A stretch of 64,000 nucleotides of DNA from Chloroflexota bacterium (GCA_018650845.1 JABIFF010000011.1:1-64000); one strand, 5' to 3'; counted from the first letter of the stretch, positions 1 through 9,018 are shown. The notes: generated by a model not told the origin, from the letters alone. Numbers and translations: made by a program.

Positions 1-134
1 AGGAAAGTCGCTACCCTTTAGGCAGCGAGGGCGTATTCACGTTCGCCGTTTACGTTTTTGCCGCTTTTTACGTGGTGCACGGCGCCACGACCCGCGATCG
101 AGCGGTGATCTCCCTGTCGAAACCACGCGTCCCC
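1..134 (-). ncRNA. ssrA: tmRNA, 5' part (3' end beyond the window)
   Basis: Read on the minus strand, the RNA starts GGGGACGCG at 134 and continues with GGTTTCGACAGGG (124-112), the near-universal tmRNA 5' element. The A-rich stretch GUAAAAAGCGGCAAAAACGU follows. A short reading frame then gives (V)NGEREYALAA and a stop at 20-18, the expected degradation tag with the Ala-Leu-Ala-Ala end. tmRNA rescues stalled ribosomes together with SmpB, whose gene lies 165 bases upstream on the same strand. The resume codon is uncertain: Val (53-51), Asn (50-48) or Gly (47-45) are all possible. The tRNA-like 3' half lies left of base 1, so acceptor pairing cannot be checked. Confidence 0.9.
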
Positions 135-204
135 AAGTTACAGAATTAATTCTATAGCTTCGAGCGTTACAGGAGAATGGTTATTTATACGAGGGCAGGG
201 GAGC

Positions 205-297
205 GTTAGTAGCGCTCGTCGTCGGGCTACTCTGCTCCAAGCTGCAATCTACTCTCACCCTGGCCCTCTCCCGAAGGAGAAGGGATAGATGCAGGTA
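205..297. repeat. Dispersed hairpin repeat, copy A
   Basis: An approximately 90-base element between ssrA and smpB. Its core is an imperfect hairpin, CCCTCTCCC (264-272) against GGAGAAGGG (276-284), flanked by CTCACCCTGG and GATAGAT. Related copies lie at 851-957 (same orientation, more diverged) and 58945-58990 (reverse orientation). No open reading frame fits it. It resembles REP/MITE-like non-coding repeats. Confidence 0.6.
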
Positions 298-299
298 AT

Positions 300-767
300 C
301 TAAACCTTCGAGCGCATTGCCCGGTCCATCTCACGCTTGGCGTCACGCTCTTTGATCGTGTTTCGACGATCAACCTGTCGCTTACCTTTACCGACGCCAA
401 TGAGCAGCTTTGCCACTCGGTTCTTGATGTAAACCTTTAACGGAACGATGGTCTGGCCATCACGATGAGCCTGGTCGTCAAGGAACTGAAGCTGCTTCTT
501 CTTCATAAGAAGTTTGCGCGAGCGGGTAGGGTCGTGCTGTCCATGCTCGCCAGCTGGTGCATATTGCGGAATGTGAGCGTTCTCAAGCCAGGCTTCGCCG
601 TTCTTGATGTACACGTAGCCTTCGGCGATGCTCATCCGACCTTCACGTGCCGATTTTATTTCCGAGCCAAGCAACACCATTCCCGCTTCGATTGTTTCGT
701 TGATGAAATAGTCGTAGCGAGCACGTCGGTTCGAAGCGAGTGCGCGTTGTGTGTCTTGGTCGGCCAT
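300..767 (-). CDS. smpB: SsrA-binding protein SmpB
   Basis: 155 residues, the normal SmpB length. SmpB binds the tRNA-like domain of tmRNA and takes it into stalled ribosomes for trans-translation. The family core is intact: NRRARYDYFI near residue 14, GSEIKSAREGR (about 34-44), the YVYIKNGEAWLENAHI block (about 51-66) and the basic C-terminal tail (GKGKRQVDRR onwards, ending MDRAMRSKV) that enters the mRNA channel. The start ATG at 767 gives a short MADQDTQRALA leader. The gene lies directly 5' of ssrA on the same strand, a functional pairing. Repeat copies A and B flank it. Confidence 0.97.
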   Translation of the reverse strand: MADQDTQRALASNRRARYDYFINETIEAGMVLLGSEIKSAREGRMSIAEGYVYIKNGEAWLENAHIPQYAPAGEHGQHDPTRSRKLLMKKKQLQFLDDQAHRDGQTIVPLKVYIKNRVAKLLIGVGKGKRQVDRRNTIKERDAKREMDRAMRSKV

Positions 768-850
768 CGTTCTAGTTTAGGGAATCCAAACGATAAGGGA
801 CATCGAAGATTCATCACTAAATCAAACTATGTCGCATAAGACCGCAGATC

Positions 851-957
851 CCGTTAGTCGCGCTCGTTACTTTGTAACTCGGCTCAGCGTCGCAATCTAC
901 CCATCCTCTAACACCTTCCCGAAGGCCCGAATGAAGGAGGATAGATTTAGACATGGG
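851..957. repeat. Dispersed hairpin repeat, copy B
   Basis: A diverged relative of the element at 205-297, in the same orientation. Shared blocks in order are CGTTAGT-CGCTCGT, CAATCTAC, CTTCCCGAAGG and GGATAGAT. Here the hairpin is reduced to CCTTCCCGAAGG. It fills the gap between smpB and the S41 protease gene. Confidence 0.5.
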
Positions 958-968
958 TGAAAATATGC

Positions 969-2279
969 CTACGGCGCTGAAGCGAGCTGTGAGATTTGGA
1001 AGTCGAGCTGCTTGATGGCTGCTTCGATCTGAGGATCTGAGAAATCACCAGTCTGTGGATTTGCTCCACCAGTAGCTTCCGCAGCCTCAACAACAACGTC
1101 TGGATCGATTCCGACTTCTTCAATGACTCGTCCATTCGGGGTGAACCACCGACCAATTGTCAGGTAGACGCCACCACCGTTTGAAAGACCACGAAGCAAG
1201 TTCACACTTCCTTTACCGAAAGTGTTGGTGCCAATCGCAACCGTTCGACCGTGATCCTGCAGGGCGCCGGTGAGCACCTCAGATCCACTGGCAGAGAAAT
1301 TGTCGACGAGTGTGACGAGAGGGATATCGGGGAAGTGCCCGCCTTTTTTGACCTTCCAGTCTTCACGTTCACCGCGGGAGTCGACTTCGTAGGTGACAAG
1401 ACCGCCCGTGAGGAACTCAGAAGCTACGTTTACTGTCGAAGAAAGCAATCCGCCTGGGTTACCGCGCAGATCGAGAATGATGCCGGTCTTGCCTGCATCA
1501 ACGAACTTTTCGAGTTCTTCTCGAACTTCACGTGGAGTTTCAGCAGTGAACTGCGAAATCCTAATGCGACCGTAATTCGTGTCAGCAACTTCGCTCGCCG
1601 TAACACTTGGGTCGTCGATCGTGTCTCGGGTAATTGTTATGTCAACTGGATCAAGGCTTCCAACGTGTTCAACGGTCAGAACAACATCAGTTCCTTTTTC
1701 GCCACGAATCTTGTTCACGGCCTCTAGAACGCTCCAACCAAGAGCATCTTCGCCATCGACAGCAAGAATCCTGTCACCAGCCTTGATTCCAGCTTTCTCG
1801 GCTGGAGTATTTGGTAGCGGCTTGGTGATGATCACACCGTTTCGGTCAGGCGATGCCTCGACCTGTGCGCCAATACCACCAAAGTTTCCTTGGAAACCTT
1901 CTTGATCGATTTTGAATGTAGAAGGCGGAATATATGACGTGTAACGGTCGTCGAGAGAATCGAGCATTCCGATTACAGCGGCCTCGGCCAAAGCACTCGG
2001 ATCGATGTTTTCTCGAATTACATACTCTCTGACGAGAATCGAGTAGGTCTCCCAAACGATTTGTAGACCGTCAGGGACCGCAGCAGGCTCGTTAGCTATA
2101 GGTTGAGCCGTTGGAGTCGCCACTGAGCCGTCTGAGAGGATCACTGGTCCTTCGTTCCGCGACGATGGATTCTCGCTATCGGAATCGCTACATGCAGCGG
2201 TGATGAACAACGCAACAAATGCGAGGACAAGAATCGAAGCGAGTCTGAACGAACTAGGACGTGTAATCAGGGAAGTCAT
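969..2279 (-). CDS. S41 C-terminal processing protease (CtpA/Prc type), lipoprotein
   Basis: 436 residues from the ATG at 2279. That start is chosen because it opens a typical lipoprotein signal: a short basic segment, a hydrophobic stretch (ILVLAFVALFI) and a lipobox-like ITAAC. A longer frame from TTG at 2327 would put 16 residues before the signal. The mature protein has a CtpA-type N-terminal domain (WETYSILVREY, LDDRYTSYIPP), a PDZ domain (GIGAQVEASPD to VVLTVEHVG) and the tail-specific protease domain. The latter holds the catalytic Ser in SASGSE and Lys in TFGKGSVN, plus RGNPGG. It probably trims or degrades envelope proteins outside the cytoplasmic membrane. The substrate is unknown. 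Confidence 0.92.
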   Translation of the reverse strand: MTSLITRPSSFRLASILVLAFVALFITAACSDSDSENPSSRNEGPVILSDGSVATPTAQPIANEPAAVPDGLQIVWETYSILVREYVIRENIDPSALAEAAVIGMLDSLDDRYTSYIPPSTFKIDQEGFQGNFGGIGAQVEASPDRNGVIITKPLPNTPAEKAGIKAGDRILAVDGEDALGWSVLEAVNKIRGEKGTDVVLTVEHVGSLDPVDITITRDTIDDPSVTASEVADTNYGRIRISQFTAETPREVREELEKFVDAGKTGIILDLRGNPGGLLSSTVNVASEFLTGGLVTYEVDSRGEREDWKVKKGGHFPDIPLVTLVDNFSASGSEVLTGALQDHGRTVAIGTNTFGKGSVNLLRGLSNGGGVYLTIGRWFTPNGRVIEEVGIDPDVVVEAAEATGGANPQTGDFSDPQIEAAIKQLDFQISQLASAP

Positions 2280-2551
2280 GTTTGGATATGTGCCGAAGAG
2301 CTGAGGTGCCGAGTATCTGAATAGCAATCAGAGGGTGGAGTCTGAGTCGCCTTATGAAATATCTATCTCGTTGAGGATACGCCAGTGATCTCAATTTCGA
2401 TGTACGGTTGCACACGCAAAAGAGTAGGAGGAAAGCGGCATATAGCGAACCAGCACTACTAAAAGTCACTTCCTAATTTACATAACAAGGATAGTGCGAC
2501 GTGCTGTGGCAGTAGTTACAACCCTGCCCTAACACCGTGAAATCGAGTCTT

Positions 2552-3730
2552 TTAGGCGTTTTGACCGATCATATCCGCTGGGCTGTTGGCGCCAGAAATT
2601 CCAATCTCTGCTTCGATAGCATCCCGCAGATCGGACATGCCCCAACCCTTGGTGGCCGAAGTTGTAACCACTCGAGAAAATTCTGAAACATCGATTTGTT
2701 CTAGCACGCTGAGTGCTAATGGTTCATCGGCGCTTGAAGCGACCAGGTCTAACTTGTTCAAAATTAGAACTTTCGGTGTATCCCCTATTCCCATATCAGC
2801 TAACTGATCGGAAACAACCTGAGCCTGCTCAGCAGCGTACGGACTCGATAGGTCGACCACCTGAAGCAATAGATCTGCCTCAAGAGCCTCTTCAAGCGTC
2901 GCTCGGAACGCCGCCACAAGAATTGGAGGCAGTTTGTGTACAAATCCAACGGTATCGCTGATCGTGGCCGGTACGCCCGATGGCAACCACATTCGTCTGG
3001 TTGTTGTGTCGAGAGTTGAGAACAGTTGGTTTCGTTCAATCACGCCTGACTGGGTGATCTTGTTGAACAAAGCCGATTTACCAGCATTTGTGTACCCAAC
3101 CAACGAAACGATCTTTGCTTCGCCGCTGGTGCGTTGTATTCGCTGCTGATTCCGCTGCGACTGCACTTGAGCGATTTCTTTCTTCACTCGCGATAGCTTG
3201 CGGCGAACAAGACGTCGGTCGGTTTCAATCTGGGTTTCACCGGGACCTCTAGTTCCCACACCACCACCAAGTCTCTCCAAGTGAGACCACTGGCCCTGAA
3301 GACGTGGCAGCAAATATTCGGTCTGGGCTAGTTCAATTTGAAGGCGCCCTTCACGAGATCTTGCCCGCTGAGCGAACACATCGAGAATTAGTGCCGTTCG
3401 GTCGATTACCTTGACGCCAAGCTTCTCTTCCAGCGTCTTTTGCTGGTTGGGAGAAAGTTCATCATCGAAAATCACGGTGTCGACTTCGGTGTGCTTGACC
3501 GCGTGAGCCAGTTCATCGATCTTGCCTTTACCAACGTAAGTTGGCGAAGGCTTGTTCATCGTCTGAGAAAACGTCTCGACAGGATTCGCCCCTGCAGCGC
3601 GTGCCAGCTCAGAAAGCTCTGCAAGAGAATCCTCAAGAGCCCAGTAATCGCCCTGATTGCGAACGCTAACTCCCACTAGAAACGCGCGTTCGCGAAAAGG
3701 ACCTGTGGAATGTGTACGTTTTTTTGCCAT
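2552..3730 (-). CDS. hflX: GTPase HflX
   Basis: 392 residues. HflX is a ribosome-associated GTPase that splits stalled or stressed 70S ribosomes. The N-terminal HflX domain contains YVGKGKIDEL and DELSPNQQ. A glycine-rich linker follows (ERLGGGVGTRGPGETQIETD). The G domain has G1 GYTNAGKS, G2 TLDTTTR, G3 DTVGF and G4 NKLD, all canonical. It ends soon after the G domain, so it lacks a long C-terminal extension. It lies 31 bases downstream of dapL on the same strand and may be co-transcribed. Confidence 0.96.
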   Translation of the reverse strand: MAKKRTHSTGPFRERAFLVGVSVRNQGDYWALEDSLAELSELARAAGANPVETFSQTMNKPSPTYVGKGKIDELAHAVKHTEVDTVIFDDELSPNQQKTLEEKLGVKVIDRTALILDVFAQRARSREGRLQIELAQTEYLLPRLQGQWSHLERLGGGVGTRGPGETQIETDRRLVRRKLSRVKKEIAQVQSQRNQQRIQRTSGEAKIVSLVGYTNAGKSALFNKITQSGVIERNQLFSTLDTTTRRMWLPSGVPATISDTVGFVHKLPPILVAAFRATLEEALEADLLLQVVDLSSPYAAEQAQVVSDQLADMGIGDTPKVLILNKLDLVASSADEPLALSVLEQIDVSEFSRVVTTSATKGWGMSDLRDAIEAEIGISGANSPADMIGQNA

Positions 3731-3761
3731 ATGGGCGATTCTGGCTCCTACTGAGCGCTAA

Positions 3762-4928
3762 TTAGCCACCTACGCGAAGTTTTGCGAGCCTGCGTAGACC
3801 TTCGTCGATCTGGTCATCTGGGATAGTAAGCGACAAACGAATGTATCCCTCACCACCGGGACCGTAGCCGTTTCCTGGTGTAACAACTACATCCACTTCA
3901 TCAAGAAGTTTTTGTGCGAATTCTGCCGATGTGTATCCCTCTGGGATCGGAGTCCAGATATACAACGCTCCCTTAGGAGCTACTGCTGGAACGCCGATCT
4001 CATTCAGTACAGAGACTACCTTGTCACGGCGCTTTTGATATACCGCGTTGTTGTTATCGAGCCACTCTGTTGGAAGATCGAGTGCGGCTATACCCATTTC
4101 CTGGTTCGCCTGAGTAAGACCAGAGTCTATATTCGACTTCACGCGCATCAAGGCGTTGACCATGTCCGGGTTACCCGATGCAAATCCAACTCTCCAGCCA
4201 GTCATGTTGGCAGTCTTCGATAGTGAATGGAACTCCATAGCAATGTCCATTGCACCTTCAGCCTGCAGAACACTCGGAGCAACGTACCCGTCGTAGGTCA
4301 CCTCGGTGTAAGCGGCGTCGTGCAACAGAGCAATATCGAACTCTTTGCAGTACTTCACAGCTTCATTGAAGAAACTCAAAGGAGCAATCGCACCCGTTGG
4401 GTTGTTCGGGTAGTTGATCCACAGCGTTTTTGCCTTCTTAGCTACATCCGTTGGAATGTCAGCAAAGTCGATCAAGTAGCCGTTCTCTTCTTTGAGAGTC
4501 ACAAAGTGGGTCGAACCACCTGCAAACATCGTTCCAATTTCATATACGGGGTAAGCAGGATCCGGGCTAATAGAAATATCGCCGGGATCGATGAAACACA
4601 AAGCAGCGTGAGCAATCCCCTCTTTTGCACCGATCAAGTTGATCACTTCGGTAGCAGGATCGAGCTTCACGCCAAACCGATCGTTGTAGAACTTAGCTAC
4701 ACGGGCTCGAAACTCGGGAAGTCCTTCGCTCTCAGGGTATTTGTGATTGGCAGGCTTTTTGGAACCCGCTACCAATGCATCGAGCACTGGCGCCGGTGTC
4801 TGCATATCAGGGTCGCCAATACCGAATGAAATTACATCGATGCCTTCAGCTTTTTTCGCTGCGATGGCTCGAGAGATACCAACGAACAGATATGGAGGCA
4901 GATTTTCAACGCGTTCAGCAAATTTCAT
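3762..4928 (-). CDS. dapL: LL-diaminopimelate aminotransferase
   Basis: 388 residues, a class I/II fold-type I PLP aminotransferase. It starts MKFAERVENLPPYLF and has the GIGDPDMQTP motif near residue 37, NYPNNPTGA, and the PLP lysine in SLSKTANMTGWRVGF. These are characteristic of DapL-type enzymes, which convert tetrahydrodipicolinate directly to LL-diaminopimelate and bypass DapC/D/E. The dapF-like gene 129 bases upstream on the same strand supports DapL over a generic aspartate aminotransferase. A broader aminotransferase role cannot be excluded from sequence alone. Confidence 0.85.
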   Translation of the reverse strand: MKFAERVENLPPYLFVGISRAIAAKKAEGIDVISFGIGDPDMQTPAPVLDALVAGSKKPANHKYPESEGLPEFRARVAKFYNDRFGVKLDPATEVINLIGAKEGIAHAALCFIDPGDISISPDPAYPVYEIGTMFAGGSTHFVTLKEENGYLIDFADIPTDVAKKAKTLWINYPNNPTGAIAPLSFFNEAVKYCKEFDIALLHDAAYTEVTYDGYVAPSVLQAEGAMDIAMEFHSLSKTANMTGWRVGFASGNPDMVNALMRVKSNIDSGLTQANQEMGIAALDLPTEWLDNNNAVYQKRRDKVVSVLNEIGVPAVAPKGALYIWTPIPEGYTSAEFAQKLLDEVDVVVTPGNGYGPGGEGYIRLSLTIPDDQIDEGLRRLAKLRVGG

Positions 4929-5057
4929 TCGTTTGATTCCGTACTTATTTGAGTTGATTTGAGAGCAAGTAGTTTGTAGCAGAGAACAATCGTAAACGAG
5001 TCGATGCTCAACGTGTGATATTTCGACTAGTTCGTAGGTATGAAGTTGGGACTGACC

Positions 5058-5912
5058 TTAGTCAGGCCACACTCCGGTAAATACTTCGACTGCTGGTCCT
5101 TCTAGGAAGGCCTCACCAGTCTCATCCCACGATATTCGAAGAACGCCACCATCGACGATCACATCGACAGCGTCATCAACCAAGCCGTGGGCTCGTGCTG
5201 CCGATGCCGATGCTGTGGAGCCAGTTCCTGACGACATAGTTTCGCCGGCACCGCGTTCAAATATTCGAGCTCGAATCTTCGATCGACTGATCACATTCAC
5301 AATTTCGAAGTTGATTCGATTGGGGAACAGTTCGTGGCTCTCCACGTACGGTCCCACTTCAACAAGCGGGAAATCCTCAACAGATTCATCCATCACAACG
5401 ACAGCGTGTGGATTTCCAACTGCGAGACACGTTACTTTCAGCTCGCGATCACCAGCTTGTATCGGAAAGGCTTTTACGATGTCGAGGTCGCCGATCTTCG
5501 CTGTGTCCACAGGAATCTCTGCTGGTACAAAGGTTGGCTCGCCCATTGCCACTTTGGCTGCGACCATCTTGTCGCCTTCCATCGTTGGCCAGACAGTGCG
5601 TACGCCGCCACCAGTCTCGACAGTCATACCATCTTCCGCCGGAATAACAATCTTGCGATCGATTACGAACTTGGCGAAAAGTCTGATTCCGTTTCCGCTC
5701 ATCTCGGCTTCTGAACCATCAGGATTGTAGACACGCATGCGAATCTGAGCGACTTCGGAGTCTTGAACCAGAACGATACCGTCCGATCCAACACCGAATG
5801 CTAGCAAGCTCATCTCTTTCGACAATGCACCCCAGTCGCGATCAATACCTCGACCGTCGATAGCGATGTAGTCGTTTCCAGCGCCGTGCAATTTTGCGAA
5901 CTCTACGGACAT
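5058..5912 (-). CDS. dapF: Diaminopimelate epimerase-like protein with Ser/Ser active site
   Basis: 284 residues, full length for DapF, with the two-domain pattern preserved: HGAGNDYIAIDG at 9-20, GVGSDGIVLVQ at 40-50, NPDGSEAEM at 63-71, GNPHAVV at 166-172 and the closing EGPAVEVFTGVW. DapF inverts LL- to meso-diaminopimelate using two cysteines. Here the first (EMCGNGIR in the family) is Ser72 (EMSGNGIR, codon AGC) and the second (CGTGA) is Ser228 (SSGTGS, codon TCA). Both substitutions are read directly from the DNA. The fold and genomic context (dapL next door) argue for a lysine-pathway role. The chemistry may be slower, altered or lost. Confidence 0.85.
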   Translation of the reverse strand: MSVEFAKLHGAGNDYIAIDGRGIDRDWGALSKEMSLLAFGVGSDGIVLVQDSEVAQIRMRVYNPDGSEAEMSGNGIRLFAKFVIDRKIVIPAEDGMTVETGGGVRTVWPTMEGDKMVAAKVAMGEPTFVPAEIPVDTAKIGDLDIVKAFPIQAGDRELKVTCLAVGNPHAVVVMDESVEDFPLVEVGPYVESHELFPNRINFEIVNVISRSKIRARIFERGAGETMSSGTGSTASASAARAHGLVDDAVDVIVDGGVLRISWDETGEAFLEGPAVEVFTGVWPD

Positions 5913-6065
5913 GGTTTCTCCCGAATCTTTACGTTCAACCCTGAGTATGTGCAGTTCAAACCGACAAATGATTCTATGTTCGATTCACTCAAACTGCGAA
6001 CTTGATTAATTTAGTTGTATTTAGCGTGTTGATTTGGTTAGTTTGTAGTGCGGTTCTAACGGTAC

Positions 6066-7013
6066 TCAGCTGTTGTTCAGCCAGTCACTGATGCTCGATA
6101 TGATCACGGTATTTGCCACTTCAGACTCGTCGGTCATGTCATACCAAGTGATTCGAGGATCGTTCTGCTTGAACCAATTGTTCTGACGCCTGATCAATCG
6201 ATTCGTCGCCACCGCAGTCAGGCGAACCGCCTCGTCGTGATCGTATTCACCCGCTAAATGGCCGATCATCTGACGATATCCAATTCCGCTCAAAGCGTGA
6301 TCGTCGGTTGAATATCCTGACGCCAGCAACTGCTCAACTTCAGCTTTCCAGCCGTTCTCAAGCATTGAATCCAATCGGTCTAAAACTCGTTGGTGAAGCG
6401 TAGCGCGCTCGGCTGACAGGCCGATGATTTGAACATCGTAAGGCGGTTCGTCGGCTTTTTGCCGACCAGAATCAGCTTCCGTTACACCACTGTGAAATCG
6501 CTCGATCGCCCGTATGACTCTCCGAGGGTTCTTCAGATCGGTGGACTCAGCGACTTCAGGAGCCAACTGCGCCAGACGATCTGCCAACGCTTCCACACCC
6601 TCTGAATCCAGTATCTTTTCGAGTTCACTTCGAAGTTCGAAATCAGGCTCGATTCGAGGCACTTCCCAGCCTTCCAGAAGCGCCCACAAGTACTGACCTG
6701 AACCACCAGCCAAGATTGGAACTTTATTTCTAGACGATATCTCGCCGATCACAGCTCTGGCACGATCTAGATAGTCAGCGAGACTAAAGCTCTCATCCGG
6801 ATCAAGGAAATCGATCAGATGGTGCGGAACGCCTCGCATTTCTTCTGTCGATGGCTTCGCTGTGGCGATGTCCATGCCGCGATAAAACAGCCTTGAATCG
6901 CCATTAACCACTTCACCGCCTGCTGCCAGCGCCAGTTCGATCCCAAGCCCGGTTTTCCCCGTAGCTGTTGCACCGACAACGGCTACAACTTTGGGTTTGG
7001 GCGATTTAGACAC
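6066..7013 (-). CDS. miaA: tRNA dimethylallyltransferase
   Basis: 315 residues. MiaA transfers a dimethylallyl group to A37 of tRNAs reading UNN codons. The P-loop GATATGKT is at about 14-21, followed by NGDSRLFYRGMDIATAKP (family: DSxQxYRGMDIGTAKP), VPHHLIDFLDP, LAGGSGQYLWALLEGW and NPRRVIRAIE, then the C-terminal region with GIGYRQMIGHLAGEY and RRQNNWFK. The usual Gln of the substrate motif is Leu here, a modest deviation. The gene is 27 bases downstream of tpiA. Confidence 0.95.
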   Translation of the reverse strand: MSKSPKPKVVAVVGATATGKTGLGIELALAAGGEVVNGDSRLFYRGMDIATAKPSTEEMRGVPHHLIDFLDPDESFSLADYLDRARAVIGEISSRNKVPILAGGSGQYLWALLEGWEVPRIEPDFELRSELEKILDSEGVEALADRLAQLAPEVAESTDLKNPRRVIRAIERFHSGVTEADSGRQKADEPPYDVQIIGLSAERATLHQRVLDRLDSMLENGWKAEVEQLLASGYSTDDHALSGIGYRQMIGHLAGEYDHDEAVRLTAVATNRLIRRQNNWFKQNDPRITWYDMTDESEVANTVIISSISDWLNNS

Positions 7014-7040
7014 GGTGGTGATCTGCGAAAGGAAACTAAA

Positions 7041-7796
7041 TTATTTCGATCCGGCAGCTGCTATCAGCTTTGAAAACTCGTCAGCCTTCAGACTTGCTCC
7101 ACCAACCAGAGCACCATCGATATCAGGTTGGGTAAGTAGTTCTGCAACATTGCCTGAATTCACGCTGCCGCCGTACAAAACACGTACGGAATCCGCAGCA
7201 TCAGGTGCAAGCTTTCGAACTACTTCTCGACAAACAGCCGTCATCTCTTGCGCCTGCTCAGAAGTCGCAGCCTCACCAGTACCGATGGCCCAAACCGGTT
7301 CGTACGCAACAATCAGCGAATTCCAATCTGAATACCCCGCCAAACTCGCTTCGAGCTGATCGGCAACAAATGTCGCTGCATTGCCAGCTTTACGAACTGA
7401 TAGGTCTTCACCGATACAGAGAATTGGACTAATACCTGCTTCGGCTGCTGCAATCGCTTTTGCTGCAACCTGTTCTGACGTTTCACCGTTCAGAGCCCGA
7501 CGTTCAGAGTGACCAACGATTGCGTGGCTAACTAACCCTCGCAGCATCGATGTAGAAACTTCTCCCGTGAAGGCGCCATCAGAATTGGCGCTGACGTTTT
7601 GTGAACCGACTTGAACGGTCGATCCGCTCGCCGACTGGGCAACACTAGAGATCGAAATGAACGGCGGACAAACAATTTTGTCGACGCCTGAAACGGCATT
7701 GCTCAGAGCGACAATCTCTTTGACGAGATTGATTCCCGATTCCAGATCGGTGTTCATTTTCCAGTTACCAGCAATTACTGGGATTCGGGATGCCAT
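7041..7796 (-). CDS. tpiA: Triose-phosphate isomerase
   Basis: 251 residues, standard length for this TIM-barrel enzyme, which interconverts dihydroxyacetone phosphate and glyceraldehyde 3-phosphate. Catalytic residues are in place: Lys in AGNWKMN (about 10-16), His in IVGHSERR (about 93-100) and Glu in VAYEPVWAIGTG (about 163-174). The phosphate-binding loop YGGSVNSGN and GALVGGASL are near the end. It sits 43 bases behind pgk, a common glycolytic pairing. Confidence 0.98.
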   Translation of the reverse strand: MASRIPVIAGNWKMNTDLESGINLVKEIVALSNAVSGVDKIVCPPFISISSVAQSASGSTVQVGSQNVSANSDGAFTGEVSTSMLRGLVSHAIVGHSERRALNGETSEQVAAKAIAAAEAGISPILCIGEDLSVRKAGNAATFVADQLEASLAGYSDWNSLIVAYEPVWAIGTGEAATSEQAQEMTAVCREVVRKLAPDAADSVRVLYGGSVNSGNVAELLTQPDIDGALVGGASLKADEFSKLIAAAGSK

Positions 7797-7839
7797 TCAA
7801 TATTCCTGTCTAATTTCTAGTCGATTGCCAAGTAGTTAG

Positions 7840-9018
7840 TTAAATTGCGTCATCGAGTGCAGCTACGCCCGGAAGTATCTTGCCTTCGAGGAATTCGAGA
7901 GATGCACCACCGCCGGTCGATACATGTGTGATCTGATCTACAAGATCAAGCGAACCAACAACTTCAGCTGTTGAGCCACCACCGATTACCGATGTTGCCT
8001 TCTTATTTGCAGCGACAGCCTTCGCCACTGATTTCGAACCCTTTGCGAAGTTCGGCCACTCGAACACACCCATAGGCCCGTTCCATATAACGGTGTCAAC
8101 CAGAGAGATGATGCGTGCATATTCCTTAGAAGAGCGTGGGCCAATATCGAGAATCAAGCCATCTATCGGCACATCCGAAGCATCGCACACGCTCGCTTGT
8201 GAGTTCTCATTGAACTCAGGAGCCGTAACGACATCAGCTGGCAGCACGACATTTGCTCCACTTGAACTGAGTAAGCGTTTCGCAGCGTCGGTGTCTTCTT
8301 CTGTTACCTCAGCTGCTCCGCCAGACATGCCTTGTGCCACATAGAAAGCTGCGACCATCCCACCACCAACCAAAATCGTGTCGACTTTCGTTGCAAGGTG
8401 GAGCAGAACCTGAATTTTGTCGGCCACCTTAGCTCCGCCAACAATCGCAACGGTCGCGCCTGTCGATCCTTCAAGCGAACTACCCAACATCTCCAGCTCA
8501 CGTTCCATCAGCAGTCCAGCGTAGGCAGGAAGGTGTGCTGCAACCCCGGCTGTGGAAGCATGTGCACGGTGAGCAGCGCCAAATGCATCGTTTACGTATA
8601 TATCTGCCAACCCAGCGAGATGCTTCGAGAATTCGGCGTCGTTTGCTTCTTCACCCGGCTCGAATCTGAGGTTTTCCAGAAGTGCGACTTCGCCTGATTT
8701 CAAAGTTGATACAACTTCAGAAGGCGTCGTCCCGCTAGGGCCACTAGCATTTGCGACGTCGGTATCGAGAAGTTCTGCAAGTCGTTCACGAACCGCAGTG
8801 AGACGCATCTCTTCAACGATTTGACCTTTAGGTCGGCCAAAGTGAGAACAAACTACGACTTTCGCCCCGCCCTCTCGTAGGAGCTTGATCGTTGGCAACG
8901 CGGCTCGAATACGTGAATCATCAGAGATAACTCCGCCCCGTGTCGGAACGTTGAAATCAACCCGTACAAGTACGGTTTTGCCGGCAACATCTACGTCTTT
9001 GATTGATCGTTTACTCAT
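7840..9018 (-). CDS. pgk: Phosphoglycerate kinase
   Basis: 392 residues. It catalyses 1,3-bisphosphoglycerate + ADP to 3-phosphoglycerate + ATP. Recognisable blocks are VLVRVDFNVP (about 17-26), SHFGRPKG, LLENLRFEPGEE, NDAFGAAHRAHAST, the nucleotide-binding VAIVGGAKVADKI and the C-terminal WNGPMGVFEWPNFAKGS and GGGSTAEV. Length is typical. The gene begins 22 bases downstream of the prenyl-synthase-like gene and precedes tpiA, suggesting one transcript with the surrounding minus-strand genes. Confidence 0.98.
   Translation of the reverse strand: MSKRSIKDVDVAGKTVLVRVDFNVPTRGGVISDDSRIRAALPTIKLLREGGAKVVVCSHFGRPKGQIVEEMRLTAVRERLAELLDTDVANASGPSGTTPSEVVSTLKSGEVALLENLRFEPGEEANDAEFSKHLAGLADIYVNDAFGAAHRAHASTAGVAAHLPAYAGLLMERELEMLGSSLEGSTGATVAIVGGAKVADKIQVLLHLATKVDTILVGGGMVAAFYVAQGMSGGAAEVTEEDTDAAKRLLSSSGANVVLPADVVTAPEFNENSQASVCDASDVPIDGLILDIGPRSSKEYARIISLVDTVIWNGPMGVFEWPNFAKGSKSVAKAVAANKKATSVIGGGSTAEVVGSLDLVDQITHVSTGGGASLEFLEGKILPGVAALDDAI

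Noticed and set aside
465..839. Plus-strand open frame over smpB
   Set aside because: Entirely antisense to a well-conserved gene; the same applies to the many frames opposite hisD, ilvD-like, alaS and thiolase genes.
2254..2469. Open frame upstream of the S41 protease
   Set aside because: Overlaps the protease signal peptide, mixed hydrophobic and Arg-rich composition, no family.
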